The notes below the pieces were generated by a model. That model was given only the letters and a program-made list of their open reading frames with translations. It was not told the DNA's origin and did no database searches. A DNA stretch of 64,000 bases from contig CP154957.1 of NCBI GenBank assembly GCA_039621445.1, positions 8,227,883-8,291,882 of the forward strand, in the 5' to 3' direction. Source of the DNA: Euglena gracilis. Taxonomy: Eukaryota; Euglenida; Euglenophyceae; Euglenales. Below, piece after piece: positions 56,684-64,000 of this stretch (the stretch's first letter is position 1; each line of letters begins with the position of its first letter). Both the position numbers and the translations under genes were made by a program.

Positions 56684-57859
56684 CCGTCGGCAACATGCAT
56701 CGTTTTGGTTGACGATCCGCCAGCTGCTCTGTTCACACCTTCCCCCCCCACCCCGTGTCATTCATGTGGTTTGGCAGCCAGCTCCTCGGTGGTCGATGTC
56801 GATGTGGAGCAGGAGGAGCAGAAGAGTTTTTTTGCAGAGAGATTTCTATCTGAGAAGTTGCATATTTCAGGGTCGTTTTCTGGGAAATTGCATTTTGGTT
56901 GATGTGCTGGGTGGGCGAGTTGATTTGAGCAGACAATTCGGGGGAATCCACAGCTGAGCCAGCAGCTTTTGGCCAGGCTTCTGTTCCCCCGGGGCTTTTG
57001 CGACCCAAAGAGCCATTTTGGGGTGTTTTTGGGGCCGTTTTTTGCTCAAAACCCCGATTCTTTCAAAATATCTCGACAATGAAGCAAAATCAAAGAAAAT
57101 ATCCGGAGAGCAAAAATGAAGCCCTTGGAATGCCTTATTCCTTAACCCAACTCTTCGTGTAGCTTACGAGTTACGAGTTACGAGTTACCCATTTTTCTGC
57201 CAATTTTGGCCCATTTCTGGGGCCATTTTGGGTTGTATTCAGGGTCAAAAAAACTGATGTCTCCAAAATGTCTCAGAAATGAAGCAAAATCAAAGGAGAT
57301 TTTCGGAAACCCAAAGTAAAGCCCTTGGACCCTATCTAACAGTTTTGATTTTCCCGTAACTCCATGGCTAGCCCATTTCGCTCCAAATCTGTAGTGTTTT
57401 GGCCTGTTTTCCGTCATTTCTGGGTCAAAAAAACCGAAAGAAAAAAAATTGAAAAAAAAATTGCCAAGAACCATGTTTTTTTTTTGCCTCCCGGACCCGG
57501 AAACTTTTTTTCAAGCCAAAAATAAGCGTTTTTTTTTTTGACCTCCTTCCCCGGCCCCCGACCCCCGTTCTTAGCCCAAAACCTGTGCATCTTGGGTCGA
57601 AAAAAGTTGGGGAAAAAATCGGGGAAAACTTGTGTTTTTTTGGCTTCCCGGATCCAGAAAAACTGTTTTAGAGCGGAAAATGAGTTTTTTTTTTTTTTTG
57701 ATCCACCAGCCTCCCGTGACCCAGCCGGGCCAAGCCGGTCCGGGCCGCCGGACCGCTGGGCCGGGCCGGGCCGCCCCGTCTGCCGCAAGCCTCAAACATC
57801 TGCAGCATAGCACCATACGTAAAGAAGTCAGCACTACACAAAACCTGGTGTACCCCCAC
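56684..57859. other. unassigned; about 200-bp duplication at 57040-57370
   Basis: AATGAAGCAAAATCAAAG...GGA..AAAGCCCTTGGA occurs at 57078-57130 and again at 57277-57330, with CATTTTGGG..TCAAAA before each: a diverged tandem duplication. 57160-57190 has three TACGAGT units. 57480-57760 is repeat-like. No gene recognised. Confidence 0.5.
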
Positions 57860-58163
57860 CCCCCCTGGACCAAGGGGGTCCGGACCGCCCACGGGGGGCA
57901 CCTGGGACCCACCCAAAAAATTTTGCCTTCCGGCGCTTCACGCAAAAGTTTTTTGCATTTTTGACAATTTTTTTGCCCAAAAAGTGCCCAAAATGGCATT
58001 TTTGGACGTTTGGGGGGGTGAATTTTTTCAGGCCCCGCGCTTCGCGTCGGGCCGAAAATCGTCACCTGGTTGCCCCACTGTTTGGGTGGGGGGTGCCCCT
58101 CCTTCTGGACCGGAGGGGGGGGGGACAGACCACCCCCCCCACCTGCCGTGATATCGAAGCCTG
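57860..58163 (+). mobile_element. R2 family copy (left end unclear)
   Basis: GGTCCGGACCGCCCACGGGG, TTGCATTTTTGACAATTTTTTTGCCC, GCGCTTCGCGTCGGGCCG, GTCACCTGG..CCACTGTTTGG and the right end GATATCGAAGCCTG follow R2 order. Confidence 0.75.
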
Positions 58164-58438
58164 GGTTACTTTTGATCTTCAAGATGAGAGCCGTCTTTCG
58201 TGGTCTGAAAAATTCGAAAATGGGGAGCACTCTCTCGTCAGCCCGACCCCCCCAAGAAGGATCAGACTTCGACGACCTGGTCACCAACAGTCTGAATTCG
58301 ACAATTCAGTTTTGATGAAATTCAATTTATCGATCAATCCATCAGAGATTCCTTTGGTGAGGCTGAATTTCAGACGTGGGCAACCCCCCCCCGGTTTTGA
58401 TTTTCTGTTTGACGAAGCACGGTTATTGAGGGCCGGCG

Positions 58439-58747
58439 ATGGGTCATGGCCCCGGGGGTCTGCCGCTGCATGTGTTTGCTCCGTGGCCGTGGGCAAAAGG
58501 GGCGGGTCTCTTCGAGGCCCTCCCCGCGGTCTCCGGGGCCAACCTTGCTTGTGTTCTTTTGTTGTGGCAACACCTGGAAGAGGAGCATCAATTTGCGCAC
58601 TGCTACAAGTCGCATTCTGTTGCCCATGGGATTGTTGGGATTTACTCATTTTTTATTTTTGATCGATCAAGTTTTTGCATTCTCCGTTTCATGTCGAAAA
58701 CTACCATGAAATTTGGTTTTTTAAAGAACAGTTCTATTGCCGCATGA
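58439..58747 (+). CDS. orphan open frame upstream of locus IV
   Basis: Frame with L-P-L-H-V-F-A-P-W-P-W-A-K-G-A-G-L-F-E, then N-L-A-C-V-L-L-L-W-Q-H-L-E-E-E-H-Q-F-A-H and S-H-S-V-A-H-G-I-V-G-I. The first 75 codons are GC-balanced and coding-like; the remainder is AT-rich and doubtful. 0.6-0.9 kb upstream of A of locus IV. It starts with ATG at 58439, but an acceptor may lie upstream. No family is recognised; a weak likeness to 22083-22272 is noted only. Confidence 0.35.
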   Translation: MGHGPGGLPLHVFAPWPWAKGAGLFEALPAVSGANLACVLLLWQHLEEEHQFAHCYKSHSVAHGIVGIYSFFIFDRSSFCILRFMSKTTMKFGFLKNSSIAA

Positions 58748-59039
58748 TCCTGCATGATTCCACATAAATTGCTTTTTGGGGGGTATCCAACAAAAGAAAT
58801 GCCCGGAAAGAAAGCATTTCAGGCAGTTGGTTTCTGTTTCAAAGACCATTTGTATCATTTTTGCGTCATTTTTTTTGCATACTTTTCTCTGTAGCAATTA
58901 TAATTGAGCATTATACAAGGGTTGAAAAAACCGCATAATCCCACATAATCCCGCTATTTTTGGACTTCTTTGCTCAGTTCACCTCTCTCTTTCCTCGTTC
59001 ACTACTCAGCTCTTTTCACCTCTTCCCTGACCCAATTTC

Positions 59040-59273
59040 ATGGATTTTTGTGATTTCTCCAATGTCTCTGTTGAATTCCCTTCTCGGTTTTCTTTGGCAA
59101 AAGAGGGGGCATTATTTGGGCCGTCAATGTTGGTCCTCAGAGAAGCAGGGATGTGTGGGAAGCTGGGATTTCTTTTGCTGGATGGCACCAGCCTTTTCAC
59201 CTCAAAAAATAAGGTCGGTCTTATTTTTGGGTCCATTGCCTTCATGGGGGTCTTCACCGCTAGTTTTTCTTGA
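59040..59273 (+). CDS. small open frame just upstream of locus IV block A
   Basis: ATG 59040 gives M-D-F-C-D-F-S-N-V-S-V-E-F-P-S-R-F-S-L-A, then L-R-E-A-G-M-C-G-K-L-G-F-L-L-L-D-G-T and V-G-L-I-F-G-S-I-A-F-M-G-V-F-T-A to TGA at 59271-59273: 77 codons with a hydrophobic C-terminus. It ends 75 bp before ATG of block A. It could be an upstream exon, an upstream ORF or chance. An overlapping larger frame is Pro-rich and looks spurious. Confidence 0.33.
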   Translation: MDFCDFSNVSVEFPSRFSLAKEGALFGPSMLVLREAGMCGKLGFLLLDGTSLFTSKNKVGLIFGSIAFMGVFTASFS

Positions 59274-59348
59274 CCCACCCAAGGCCCAGAATTCGTCATT
59301 TTTAGACGTTCTTCGGGGCCCCTCTGCCCTCCCCAGGGCATTATTATT

Positions 59349-59445
59349 ATGGTACAGTTCTCCGACCTCTCCGCCCCCTCCGCGTGGTACCGGGCCGCCA
59401 AGCAGCAGCCGCCGAAGAGGACGGCCCCCCCGGTGGCCTCCCCCA
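59349..59445 (+). CDS. locus IV, block A
   Basis: ATG 59349 opens M-V-Q-F-S-D-L-S-A-P-S-A-W-Y-R-A-A-K-Q-Q, followed by a Pro/Lys-rich linker (P-P-K-R-T-A-P-P-V-A-S). It is preceded by acceptor-like TGCCCTCCCCAG (ends 59336) and 12 bases in phase. Synonymous differences from locus III (GTA/GTC, CAG/CAA, GCG/GCA) show protein-level conservation. The linker runs into repeats at about 59480, and block B lies 1.9 kb on, so the A+B exon here has probably also been split by one or more insertions. Confidence 0.7.
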
Positions 59446-59480
59446 CCCTCCCTCCCGCCGCACCGGGTTTCGAGGCCGCG

Positions 59481-60260
59481 CTTTGGCTGCCCCAAACCAA
59501 TGGTTCGATGTCAGGTGTCTCGTCCCCCCCCAAAAACAGCGCCCCCCCCCAAAAAATCAGACCCCTCCGGACTGACCAAACCCAAATTGAGGTGCGTACG
59601 GGGTTTCAGTTTGGGGGGGGGGGGGTCCCACCTGCCAAGGGCGGCCCAAACCAACTGGAGGGGGCCACCCGTAGATTTCACTCAACACCTGTGTGACCCC
59701 TCCCCCAGGGGGATGGGTGGGTTTTCGAGAGTGGGTTGGGGCCCCGGGGCCCCCCCGGGGGGGCTAGAGTAACCAGCGCGTCGTCATGGTAAAGACCCCC
59801 CCCTGACTTAAGTGGAGTATGTGCCTGGCGGGCGCTTGGTGGTCGGCGGCGGCGTTGGTGAGCAAGTAAAGGTCAGCCCCGCCAGGCTCGCCAGTCCGGC
59901 CAAGGGCCGGGCTGCAAACTTTTTTCACCGTTTTCGGCCGATTTTGACTGGATTTTGGGTGGGTGGGTGGGTGGGTGGGTGGGTGGGTGGGTGGTTGACC
60001 CCCTTCGGGGGGGTTGGGCTTTTCAAGAAGGTGGGTGGGTGGGTTTGGGCCGGGGAAAAGGTGCAACCCCTGGGGTCACTAAGTGAATTTTTTCATGGAA
60101 TTTTTTTTCGGCTTGGCGCGCTGGGTCAAATATCGGTTCTCCAGACAGCGCCACTGTTGAAAATCCTAGGTCTGGCACGGATACAGACGGCCATCACCAT
60201 TGGGAGACGGTGAAAGGGTGCCTGTGGGTGTTTCATTTGAGCTCGTGGGGGGGGGGCACC
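59481..60260. other. repeat-rich interval inside locus IV
   Basis: G/C runs, TTTCACTCAACACCTGTGTGACCC, and an R3 copy (59930-60085: GGCCGATTTTGACTGGATTTTGGG, (GGTGGGT)n, GGTCACTAAGTGAAT). No gene recognised. Confidence 0.6.
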
Positions 60261-60330
60261 CCCCCTTGTCCAAGACATAACCGTGCCGTTGACACATTCC
60301 CTGAATATTGGCATGTCTTGGACAAGGGGG
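60261..60330. mobile_element. 70-bp hairpin element R8 with perfect 18-bp ends
   Basis: CCCCCTTGTCCAAGACAT (60261-60278) and ATGTCTTGGACAAGGGGG (60313-60330) are exact reverse complements. The inner CCGTGCCGTTGACACATTCC is shared in part with 4200-4250. Confidence 0.9.
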
Positions 60331-60423
60331 GAGGTACCCCAGGGTTCGATATCATATAACATATACTGAGTTTGATGTCACAAATATATATTATATATGC
60401 ATGTGGCAGCCTCCGACTAAATC

Positions 60424-60660
60424 TCCCGGGGGTGGGCATATAGTTGGATCGCGGGGGTCCAAAATTTTGTGTTATTGATGCAATGGGAAGGTCGGCCGTA
60501 GGAGGTCGGCCTAACTTTAGGCCTGACTTGAACATCAAACACTAATCTATGAGTTAGGCCTGAAGTTAGGCCGAACTTCTAACCTTAACCCTAGCCCATC
60601 AATAATCCAAAAAAAGTTACCCACCCCTCTGATCCAACTCTATGCCCCCCCCCCCCGAGG
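60424..60660. mobile_element. inverted-repeat element with nested inverted repeat
   Basis: Left GGGCATATAGTTGGATC and right GATCCAACTCTATGCCC match at 16 of 17 as inverted copies, bounded by G and C runs. Inside, GTCGGCCTAACTTTAGGCCTGACT (from 60502) is inverted at 60552-60575 as AGTTAGGCCTGAAGTTAGGCCGAAC. Confidence 0.85.
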
Positions 60661-60872
60661 GGGCCTAGAGTTGTAGGAATATGTATACACACGTAAATAT
60701 ATAACAAATATATTGTAAAAGAAACATATAAATATATTACATGGAAGTATGTATAATTATATATTTATATGATTATATGTGTTATATATTTATATGTGTA
60801 TACATATTGCACACATGATATTCATGGCATATATGACATATATAAATACATATATACATACATGTATATATG

Positions 60873-60923
<51 letters not shown>

Positions 60924-60925
60924 GG
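60661..60925. repeat. AT-rich tract with (TA)n
   Basis: ATATATAAATATA-type sequence ending in about 45 bp of pure (AT)n at 60880-60920. Confidence 0.92.
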
Positions 60926-61386
60926 GCAGGTGGGGTGGGTCGGACATTTCCCTCCAGTCTAGGAAAGGAGAGGGGCGGGGGGGGGGCACCCCCACATACA
61001 CTTTCACCGTGGCTGGCCCATTGGGGCTGCGGAGGAGAATTTTGGGGTTGGCAATGCATTGGCTTGTCGGGTGTCTGCCGCCAAGCCAATGGGCTGGGCA
61101 TAGGCCATCATTGGCCCGTCTAAAATCACAAAGCCTGGGACGGGACGGGACAGGACCTTTTTTTTTCCTGTGCTGGCTACCTGGGAGTGTGTCCAAAACC
61201 TCGTGGGAAAAAGGCAGCCCATTTTCATCTTTTCGATCCGACGACAACCCCGTGAAGGAGGTTTTTGAAAGAAAGAAAAAACGCTTTCTTTTTGCCTTGT
61301 TCTGCGTGGACTCTGGGCAACCGGTCGCCATTGAGCTTTAAGTTGACCTTCTGTCAGGGGGGGGGGGGGTGGCCAATCACCTCAGC
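60926..61386. other. repeat-derived interval inside locus IV
   Basis: Contains CAGGGGCAGGTGGGG and C/G runs at 60976-60993 and 61357-61370. CATTGGCTTGTCGG / CCAAGCCAATGG is a small inverted pair near 61050-61090. No gene recognised. Confidence 0.4.
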
Positions 61387-61530
61387 GAAGGCGTGTGTGG
61401 AACGGAGGACACCCCACGGGGAGCGGCTCGCAAGAAGAGAGTTGTGTTTGCCACCGACCTCAGTGCTGCTCTCATTGACCAATTCCATTGTGTGGATGAT
61501 AAGACACATACACGTTTTGTTCCATGGTGA
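61387..61530 (+). CDS. locus IV, block B
   Basis: The frame reads E-G-V-C-G-T-E-D-T-P-R-G-A-A-R-K-K, then R-V-V-F-A-T-D-L-S-A-A-L-I (aga 61438, ttt 61447-61449). The Arg-Lys-Lys-Arg run and V-V-F-A-T-D match locus III with synonymous codon differences (AGA/AGG, TTT/TTC, ACC/ACT, GAC/GAT). Upstream in the same frame L-S-E matches L-C-S-E-E of locus III. The frame stays open to TGA 61528-61530, but similarity ends near A-A-L-I. The basic-plus-V-x-F layout fits the RVxF class of PP1 docking motif (inference). Confidence 0.7.
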   Translation, partial: EGVCGTEDTPRGAARKKRVVFATDLSAALIDQFHCVDDKTHTRFVPW

Positions 61531-62214
61531 CAAGAGGATAAATCATCTACAAGGACGGGGGGTGGGGTCATTTTTGGCTGCAAAGAAAACTGGAGATGGG
61601 AGATGCCACCACCAGGTCCCAGATTTCAAAATATTTTTCCAGAAGCCGAATGGAAGCTTTGCCAAAAAAATGAATTGAATAATTAAAATAAAATAAAATA
61701 CATACTGATGGGTGTAAAAGTAATTATATTGCATACAGAACATTTTGTCTATTTGGGTAATGGATAAATTCTTCCGGTGGGGGAATGGAATTTCCAAGCG
61801 TGGTGGGATTGTATTGGTGTCGGTACTGCCCCAATTGTGCACTCGTGTGTGGGGGGGGGGGGGAGGGGGAACTGTGAACCCTCAAAAAACGATACAAAAT
61901 GCCGAGTGTCAAATTTGGCTCAGGTCACGATACAAGGCATTGGAGGTCACCGGGTACTTACTTCTGGGGGGCAGCAGAACAATTTTCGCTCAACCGATTC
62001 GCAGCACCTCCACCCCCCCCCGCCCCCCCCCCCCTGGCGCGCATCAATTGCCAGCCCATTCTTCGCTCGGGTGCAGCCGATTCCCAGTGCAAAGTGCTCA
62101 CAACGTAGGGTCGAAATCAAGAGTGATCACAAAATGATTATTTCTGAGGGGGGCCCATTCCTATTTTTTTTATTGTTATTTGTATGTATTATCCTTATCA
62201 TTTTATCATATTTT
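61531..62214. other. unassigned interval between B and C of locus IV
   Basis: 61660-61720 is AT-rich. 61890-62110 is open in two + frames (one has E-V-T-G-Y-L-L-L-G-G-S-R-T), possibly equivalent to the 46729 candidate, but the likeness is weak. Confidence 0.35.
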
Positions 62215-62378
62215 TATTATGTTATGTTATATTGCATTATAGAACATTCCATTTCATTACATTACATTATGTTACATAACATTACATAATATTGCATTGT
62301 ATTGTATTGCACTGTGTTGCATTGTATTGTATTGTTTTGTATTGTATTGTGTCGTGTTGTATTGTATTGTATTTCAGT
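62215..62378 (+). repeat. pentanucleotide array (ATTGT)n/(CATTA)n
   Basis: TTACATTACATTATGTTACATAAC then (TTGTA)n: about 30 imperfect units. Confidence 0.93.
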
Positions 62379-62684
62379 AGTATGTTTAATTATAATTTCC
62401 AAATCGTGTCAGAGTCCTGCTCGTGCACCTGACCAAGGTTTTCTATCACATTTTTTTTACGGAGGGGGTAGGTGGTCAGCCCAAATTTCCAGCCCCGGCC
62501 CAGTAAGCCGGGTTGGTTCTTGGAATGAATTGAAATTTAAAATAATGCATGGTATGTAAATACAAAAAATATAGATGGTATAAAATCAAATATGACATAA
62601 AACGAATAATAGACCATAAAAAAAAACAGGGGAGGGGTGGGGCGGCACGGAGTTCTCGATTTTCCGGCCGTGCTGTGTGACGCC

Positions 62685-62799
62685 TCCGACGGGCCCTCGG
62701 AGCTGTCCCGGTCCCATTCCAGCGAGTCGTCCATCGCTTCTGAAGAGGAGGACATCTCTGCGCTGCCTCTTTGGATCAGGGCTGAACGGTCGCTGTTTC
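62685..62799 (+). CDS. locus IV, block C
   Basis: The frame reads S-D-G-P-S-E-L-S-R-S-H-S-S-E-S-S-I-A-S, then E-E-E-D-I-S-A-L-P-L-W-I-R-A-E-R-S (TGG 62772-62774). It is aligned with block C of locus III across about 25 residues. The frame is open from 62637 to 62948, but similarity is limited to this part; downstream residues are not shared. No clear acceptor is seen; the nearest AG options are at about 62651 and 62721. Block D of this locus is not found before the window ends, which fits the C-to-D distance in locus III (1.2 kb). Confidence 0.7.
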
Positions 62800-63505
62800 A
62801 TGTCTGCTGTGCTTTCCAAAGAGGAGGCGAAAAAGAAATTAAGGCCAAGGTTTTTATGGAAGTGTGTTATATGGTTGATATTGGATTTCCTGGTCTTTTT
62901 CTAAAAGAAATCTGGTATTTGCTTCTGAAGAAAATTTATTTGTGTTAATTGCTAACAGTTTTTCATTATTGCATTTTTTCACCCTGAAGCCGTGGTTGTT
63001 TGCTTTTTTTATGTCATCATATTCCCTAAAAAATGTGTCTGTCTTTAAAACGTTGCTTCTATTTAGACCGTGTGGCCACGTTCCCCCTCCCAAACAAAAA
63101 CCCGCCGTTCAAAGATCCGGTATCTTGCAGGGCTCAGAGAAGAGGGGGGTCCGGACACCCCGGTCCCCCCCCCCCCACCTGCCAAGGGGGGTCCGTACCG
63201 ACCCGGGGGGGGGGGGGGGCAAGGCACCCAGAGTGCCAAAATTTACTTTCCGACGTTTTGCGCCGAAAGTTTTGAGCATGTTAGGCAATTTTTTTGCCCA
63301 AAAGGTGCCCAAAATGGCTTCTTTGCCCGATTTGGGGGGGGGATGACAAAATTTTTCGGCTTGAGCTGGGCCGCAAATCGGTCATCTGGACCGTGCCACT
63401 ATGCAAGAGGGGGGTTCCAGGGTATTAAGTGAGCGGTGTTTTCGTTGGGGGGGGGGGTCAGACCACCCCCCCCCTCCTGCCCCTTCAGACCGGGGGGATT
63501 CCAGG
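62800..63505. other. probable intron of locus IV with an R2-type element
   Basis: 62830-63060 is AT-rich. 63130-63420 contains R2 signatures (GGGGTCCGTACCGACCC, TTTTGCGCCGAAAG, GGCAATTTTTTTGCCC, CGGTCATCTGGACCGTGCCACT). No exon recognised. Confidence 0.6.
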
Positions 63506-63809
63506 CAGGGCGGTCCACAAGGGACGAAATTTTCTCCTGAAGCTCCTTGAGGGCCGCCCTTGGGCCTAAGGGATGACCAATGGCAAATCCGGGGATCGAG
63601 CGGGGTTAAAAATAAAAGGGTCGAAAAACACATTTTTTTGACGTTTTGGGTGGATGGGCGATGGCTCAAGGATGCCAGAAATCATTTTCCCCCCGATATC
63701 GACCCTTTTTTGCCAAAGTCTGGCCATTTTATTCGGCCATGTTTCCTATGAATGTTTCATTGAATGTGCTGGGACAGGAAGGCTTTTTTTTTCGTTAAAG
63801 ACCGCCCTG
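63506..63809 (+). mobile_element. 304-bp hAT-like element R5
   Basis: Starts CAGGGCGGTCC and ends AGACCGCCCTG (inverted). Flanks ATTCCAGG (63498-63505) and CTTCCGGG (63810-63817) match at 6 of 8. The internal text matches 20377-20679 and 18683-18972. Confidence 0.85.
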
Positions 63810-64000
63810 CTTCCGGGACCCCCCCCCCGGCACCAAGAAAAAAAATAGTTTCCGGGACGGGACCCCCCCCCCTGGGAATTCTGGTGCTTCGCGCCGGGGA
63901 CAACAATTTTTTTGTATCTCTGGCCGATTTTGCAAAAAAATGCGCGAAACCGTGATTTTTGGGTCTTTTTACTTTTTTTTGCACAGACCCCCCCATTCCC
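63810..64000. other. start of a further repeat
   Basis: CTGGTGCTTCGCGCCGGGG and GGCCGATTTTGCAAAAAAATGCGC suggest another R2-like element cut by the window end. Confidence 0.45.

Noticed and set aside
58960-59772. 270-codon + frame overlapping block A of locus IV
   Set aside because: It uses a different frame from block A and is Pro/Arg/Gly-rich through GC repeats; the conserved frame is that of block A.
60586-60600. Telomere-like CTAACCTTAACCCTAG
   Set aside because: Only one partial unit, inside an inverted-repeat element.

Overview
The window looks like nuclear DNA of a eukaryote, perhaps an alga or other protist. It is dominated by repeats, candidate coding segments are short and far apart, several have splice-like borders, and there is no operon-like packing, Shine-Dalgarno spacing, rRNA or tRNA gene. 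Unusual traits are very many G or C homopolymer runs of 8-20 bases, multi-kilobase (TG)n tracts, and dozens of short inverted-repeat elements. The species cannot be named from the sequence.

The clearest genes form one undescribed family, present four times in the same orientation. It was found by comparing short protein blocks within the window. Block A begins with ATG and reads M-[VC]-Q-[LF]-x-D-[FL]-S-A-x-S-x-W-Y plus a K/R/Q-rich tail. Block B is a basic stretch with [KR]-V-x-F. Block C is an acidic Ser/Glu/Asp stretch that ends in P-L-W-x-R in the intact copies. Block D is a C-terminal S-F-H-x-G-P-F-F-L ending in Gly-stop. Order and positions are: locus I (A+B 2387-2627, C 3746-3844); locus II (A+B 23263-23799, C 26703-26802, D 28916-29069); locus III (A+B 45619-46482, C 46939-47145, D 48346-48462); locus IV (A 59349, B 61387, C 62685, D probably beyond the window). 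Synonymous third-base differences between copies show that these blocks were selected as protein.

The A+B exon is interrupted in locus II by a 214-bp element and in locus III by a 505-bp element. Both have CAGG-type ends and near-perfect 8-bp target duplications; removing element plus duplication rejoins the reading frame. In locus I, block C has TGA where III and IV have TGG. Loci I-III may therefore be decaying copies, unless the insertions are spliced.

The mobile fraction fits this picture. Bases 1-255 encode the C-terminal dimerisation segment of a hAT transposase. At least six short elements carry CAGG...CCTG-like ends and 8-bp target duplications, the hallmark of hAT elements. Other inverted-repeat families (TIR lengths 12-30 bp) are common, and several unrelated families share a central GGCGC-(3 nt)-GCGCC hairpin.

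Region by region: 0-12 kb holds the hAT relic, locus I and scattered elements; 12.57-16.34 kb is one huge TG/T tract; 17-22 kb is repeats with weak exon candidates; 23-29 kb is locus II; 29-44 kb is repeat-rich with little coding; 44-48.5 kb is locus III with two TG tracts; 49-58 kb is repeats with one good orphan exon candidate (54.8 kb); 58-63 kb is locus IV. Exon ends are inferred by eye and should be treated as approximate.
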